A stretch of DNA of 64,000 nucleotides from the NCBI GenBank assembly GCA_964466465.1, contig CAYXNJ010000002.1:1-64000 (forward strand), in the 5' to 3' direction. The notes under the pieces are model-generated. The model ran no database searches, was not told the DNA's origin, and saw only the letters and a program-made list of their open reading frames with translations. Positions 61,139-64,000 of the stretch are shown piece after piece. This DNA is from Sulfurospirillum sp964466465. GTDB taxonomy: Bacteria > Campylobacterota > Campylobacteria > Campylobacterales > Sulfurospirillaceae. Every line of letters begins with the position of its first letter. The stretch's first letter is position 1. The translations under genes and the position numbers were made by a program.

Positions 61139-61765
61139 ATGCCACTGGATCTTTGGACATTTTTAATTGCTATTACGCTTCTTACCATGACGCCAGGCGC
61201 GGACACGATGATTGTTATTCGCAACACCTTAAGAGGGGGTGCTAAGGATGGGTTGGTGTCAAGTTTGGGAATTTGTTCAGGTCTTTTTGTACACGCAACA
61301 CTCTCAGCAATAGGTATTTCAGCGATTTTACTCTACTCTGCAGCTGCCTTTACCGTATTAAAAACGCTGGGGGCACTTTACTTACTTTGGCTTGGATTTA
61401 ACTCGCTTAAATCTTTTTGGCATACCAAAAAAATGCACCAAAAAGCTGTTGAACAAAAGCCCTTCTCCTTTAGAATCTCTTTACAAGAGGGCTTTTTATC
61501 TAATGTTCTCAACCCAAAAGCGGTTATTTTTTATATGGCGTTTTTACCACAGTTTATCTCACATGAACATTCAGCACTTCTACAATCACTTTTTTTAGCG
61601 TTCTTGCATTTTAGTATCGCAACGCTTTGGCAAGCGATATTGATCTATACGATTGTTTCAGCCAACGGTTTCATTACGAAAAAAAACGTACGCCAAAGCT
61701 TAGACGCCATCTCTGGCATCGTTATGATAGCTCTTGGCATAAGGCTTTTTTTGGAAAAACGTTAA
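61139..61765 (+). CDS. LysE-family amino-acid exporter
   Basis: 208 aa, six helices, with the LysE/RhtB pattern MTPGADTMIVIRNTLRGG near the N-terminus and GALYLLWLGFNSLKS. Exports amino acids such as lysine, threonine or homoserine-type compounds. GGAG precedes the ATG. Convergent with, and overlapping by 3 bases, the epimerase gene. Confidence 0.9.
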   Translation: MPLDLWTFLIAITLLTMTPGADTMIVIRNTLRGGAKDGLVSSLGICSGLFVHATLSAIGISAILLYSAAAFTVLKTLGALYLLWLGFNSLKSFWHTKKMHQKAVEQKPFSFRISLQEGFLSNVLNPKAVIFYMAFLPQFISHEHSALLQSLFLAFLHFSIATLWQAILIYTIVSANGFITKKNVRQSLDAISGIVMIALGIRLFLEKR

Positions 61766-62580
61766 GCAAGTATCTTTTTTAAAGAGCTCTCTAGATCAGG
61801 GTATTGGAAGACAAACCCTTTTTCTAAAAGTGCCTTAGGATGGGCTTCTTTACTATCGAGTAGCACAGTTGAGCCTTCACCAAAGAGCATTTTGATGATA
61901 AAAGAAGGTACGGGAATAAACGTTGGTCGATGCAGTACTTTGCCTAAGATTTTGGTAAAGTGAAAATTGGTAAGAGGTTCTGGTGCAGTCGCGTTAAAGA
62001 TGCCTTCACATTTCTGATCTAGCACAAACACATAGATGGAAACCAAATCATCAATATCAATCCAACTGGTCACCATTCTTCCATCACCTATAATGCCTCC
62101 AAGCCCCATTTTAAAGGCTGGAAGCATCTTCTCCAGTGCCCCTCCATCGCGTCCTAAAACCACACCAAAACGCAAGATGGTTGTACGTTTGGTACACTTC
62201 TGCGCCTCATGCTCCCAAGCAAGGGCAAGTTGTCCTAAAAAATCTTCACCAAATTTTTGGGTGCTTTCATCGCATGGAATGTTGTTAGGATAAATACCTA
62301 CAGCAGAAGTAGAGATGAAATGCTCCACATCACTTTGATTGATCGCCTCAACCAGTTTTTTGGTTGTATCAATTCGGCTTGAGTAGAGCACTTTTTTATA
62401 CGCTTCATCCCACTTCGCCACAATCGGAGCACCTGCAAGATTAAAGACAGCCTGCACGCCAACAAGTTTTTGACGAATCGCTTCAACATCATCACCACGT
62501 TCAATGACCACAAAATCAGGAAATCTCTGTTTTAACGCATTGGCAACAAATCCACTCGCCCCACTCATCGCTACTTTCAT
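61762..62580 (-). CDS. TIGR01777-family NAD-dependent epimerase-like protein
   Basis: 272 aa. N-terminal GASGFVANAL dinucleotide loop, then GVQAVFNLAGAPI, FISTSAVGIYP and a C-terminal DUF1731-like region (LHRPTFIPVPSFIIKMLFGE). Substrate is unknown in this family (YfcH/SulA-type). One base separates it from the NosL-like gene. Confidence 0.88.
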   Translation of the reverse strand: MKVAMSGASGFVANALKQRFPDFVVIERGDDVEAIRQKLVGVQAVFNLAGAPIVAKWDEAYKKVLYSSRIDTTKKLVEAINQSDVEHFISTSAVGIYPNNIPCDESTQKFGEDFLGQLALAWEHEAQKCTKRTTILRFGVVLGRDGGALEKMLPAFKMGLGGIIGDGRMVTSWIDIDDLVSIYVFVLDQKCEGIFNATAPEPLTNFHFTKILGKVLHRPTFIPVPSFIIKMLFGEGSTVLLDSKEAHPKALLEKGFVFQYPDLESSLKKILA

Positions 62581-62581
62581 C

Positions 62582-63088
62582 TTAGTGTCCTTTTAATTGT
62601 TGTCGTACTTTTGGGTCGCTCATGTTTTCACCTCTGAGCATACGAAGGCGCATTTCATTAAAGTCTATCATACCCTCTTTTAAACGCTCATACGCTCCAA
62701 ATCCATAGTGCATCGGCGTTTCATCATCACTGTTATAGCTTGCTTTTAAGGCATCGATATAGCGATTGGTATCATTACTAAACACCCAAAACGTAATGGT
62801 GTGTGGCTCTACCTTTTGCTCTTTCAGCCATAAAATAGCACACCCAATATCATCAAAAAAATGTGTCTTAAGATCATTCGTGATGATCTGCGCGGTATGT
62901 TTTTTACCCACAAGGTACATATGACACTGTGGGCATTGAACGCTATTATCTTTAAAGTCTAGCGGAACCCTCTCTTTATTGGTGATGTCAGAAGGCAGCT
63001 GATTTTTAAGATGCAGCGTGTAAAAAAGTCCCCCTAGCGCTAAAAGCGGAAACAAAATTAAAATACTTATTAAGACATTTTTTTTCAA
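62582..63088 (-). CDS. NosL-like lipid- or membrane-anchored protein
   Basis: 168 aa. An N-terminal hydrophobic anchor (VLISILILFPLLALGGLFY) is followed by a NosL-like core: CPQCHMYLVGKKHTAQI and THFFDDIGCAILWL. NosL binds Cu(I) and supplies copper to nitrous-oxide reductase; here no nos genes are adjacent, so a broader copper or metal role is possible. Overlaps the membrane-protein gene by 4 bases. Confidence 0.75.
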   Translation of the reverse strand: MKKNVLISILILFPLLALGGLFYTLHLKNQLPSDITNKERVPLDFKDNSVQCPQCHMYLVGKKHTAQIITNDLKTHFFDDIGCAILWLKEQKVEPHTITFWVFSNDTNRYIDALKASYNSDDETPMHYGFGAYERLKEGMIDFNEMRLRMLRGENMSDPKVRQQLKGH

Positions 63089-64000
63089 AGCCAGACTCCA
63101 TTACGTATAAAATAGACTATCGGATAAAGTGAGATGATGACAACATAGAGTGCATTAAAGCCCACAGAGAGCTTGCTAAAACGCATCTTATCTTTGGAAA
63201 TCAGCGATAACACCGCCCCACCCATCCCATAAAACGTTCCTAAAAATAGTAGGGTATAAAGCAGATACCCCACGTAGTAATAATCCTTTTGCAACAAACA
63301 AAACGGACAGCGATGGGTTGGCAATTCATACACATACGGACTAAAAAAGACAATCAAAGCAATCATCGCAAAGATAAGAAACATCGCATTGCAGAAGGGG
63401 ATTAACACGTTGTTTTTTAGCCAAAAAGCCAGCAAACTCATCGCAAAAAAGCCATAAAAAAGCCCTACCCACAGCAATTCATCCACCACAAAAAGAAGTG
63501 AGATATACGAACTGCTGGCAGCGGAGAAAAGTGTACCGCAACAGCTCACGATTTTGCTGATATTGAGGCTTACAAAAAAAGCTATTTCAAGCCCAATTTC
63601 CACAAATAAAGGAAGCGCAAACACCCCAAAAAGAATAAATTTAAGCCGTGTATAGGGTAGCTTTTCACAACGTATATCCGCATAATGAAGCAGTAACCAA
63701 AACCCAAACAGATAGAGATTACAGAGTTTAAACAGTGTAAGATAAAGCCCAAAATCCACCGAATTGACAACACCACTAGCACACATCGCCCCCGCTATGA
63801 TGTTGGAAAGCTTATCGCAGGTGTAGATAAAAAAGAGGAACAGAGGCAGTTTGAGCATAAAGATGTATTTGATGATGACAGCAACCAAATAGCTCTGTTT
63901 GGTGAGGCTGTACTGAAGCGGTGTACTTGTGTCATTATTCCAATAAAGAGCAAGCCTAAACGAGAGAAAAAAAGCAATCACGCCAAAGAAAAGAAAAATA
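63085..64000 (-). CDS. Polytopic membrane protein, start outside the window
   Basis: At least 305 residues with about eight hydrophobic segments. The frame stays open through the window edge, and the first visible residues are also hydrophobic, so the N-terminus is probably further right. A pair of Cys in HRCPFCLLQK and a CC in KIVSCCGTLF could be redox- or metal-active. Partner of the NosL-like protein by 4-base overlap. Family not recognised. Confidence 0.7.
   Translation of the reverse strand, partial: IFLFFGVIAFFLSFRLALYWNNDTSTPLQYSLTKQSYLVAVIIKYIFMLKLPLFLFFIYTCDKLSNIIAGAMCASGVVNSVDFGLYLTLFKLCNLYLFGFWLLLHYADIRCEKLPYTRLKFILFGVFALPLFVEIGLEIAFFVSLNISKIVSCCGTLFSAASSSYISLLFVVDELLWVGLFYGFFAMSLLAFWLKNNVLIPFCNAMFLIFAMIALIVFFSPYVYELPTHRCPFCLLQKDYYYVGYLLYTLLFLGTFYGMGGAVLSLISKDKMRFSKLSVGFNALYVVIISLYPIVYFIRNGVWL

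Noticed and set aside
1..64000. CRISPR arrays, insertion sequences, prophage or rRNA.
   Set aside because: No regularly spaced repeats, transposase or integrase motifs, or rRNA segments were noticed.

Overview
The window looks like chromosome of a Campylobacterota bacterium, most likely Sulfurospirillum or a close relative. This is inferred from AT-rich, tightly packed genes, the aroC-rnc-rnhA-TPR-dnaG gene order known from Campylobacter relatives, numerous GGDEF and chemotaxis proteins, and proteins that read like family members from that group. No rRNA operon, insertion sequence, prophage or CRISPR array was seen. One tRNA gene (Ala, anticodon GGC) is present. No gene-free stretch exceeds 300 bases.

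Layout. (1) 1-18 kb: the start of rpsJ with its promoter, a P-loop ATPase, a PP2C phosphatase/ATPase fusion, rnhB, a first feoAB with a Fur-type box, a TonB receptor / YfiR-like / diguanylate cyclase cassette, then housekeeping genes (aroC, rnc, rnhA, a TPR protein, dnaG, a ThiI-like PP-loop enzyme), and a receiver / CheC-like / GGDEF operon. (2) 18-29 kb: one long minus-strand chemosensory operon (cheY, cheW, MCP, STAS-like, cheA, cheR, degenerate kinase, cheD, cheB, hybrid-like kinase, receiver protein). (3) 29-39 kb: a J-domain protein, tRNA-Ala, and an accessory biosynthetic island. The island has five minus-strand genes (heme-oxygenase-like fold candidate, Asp/Glu-racemase family, AMP-forming ligase, ATP-grasp-like, GT9) diverging from a LuxI/FeeM-type acyltransferase. 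A perfect 24-bp inverted repeat built from four copies of a 10-mer separates the two arms. An OmpR-type regulator and a 7TM sensor kinase follow.

(4) 39-45.5 kb: one minus-strand operon with porin, Fur-family regulator, HMA_2-like protein, ferritin-like protein, three small glycine-zipper membrane proteins, a P1B ATPase with an SCA motif instead of CPx, and a further small membrane protein. Paired Fur-type boxes precede it. It resembles ferrosome (fez) loci, iron-storage organelles built around a P1B-6 ATPase. (5) 45.5-57 kb: iron acquisition: exbB-exbD-tonB-fecI-fecR-fecA-PepSY, and a second feoAB sandwiched between an EAL and a GGDEF protein. (6) 57-64 kb: a Fur-boxed NicO/DUF1007 metal transport operon, flavodoxin with an unknown partner, LysE, a TIGR01777 epimerase, a NosL-like protein and a membrane protein cut by the window end.

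Taken together, 39-61 kb is an iron-homeostasis island tied by Fur-like boxes (uptake of Fe(II) and chelated Fe(III), probable storage, flavodoxin substitution). Cyclic-di-GMP enzymes are interleaved with transport genes in at least two places. The most likely undescribed system is the LuxI-like/ligase island at 30.2-36.5 kb; the ferrosome-like operon is second.
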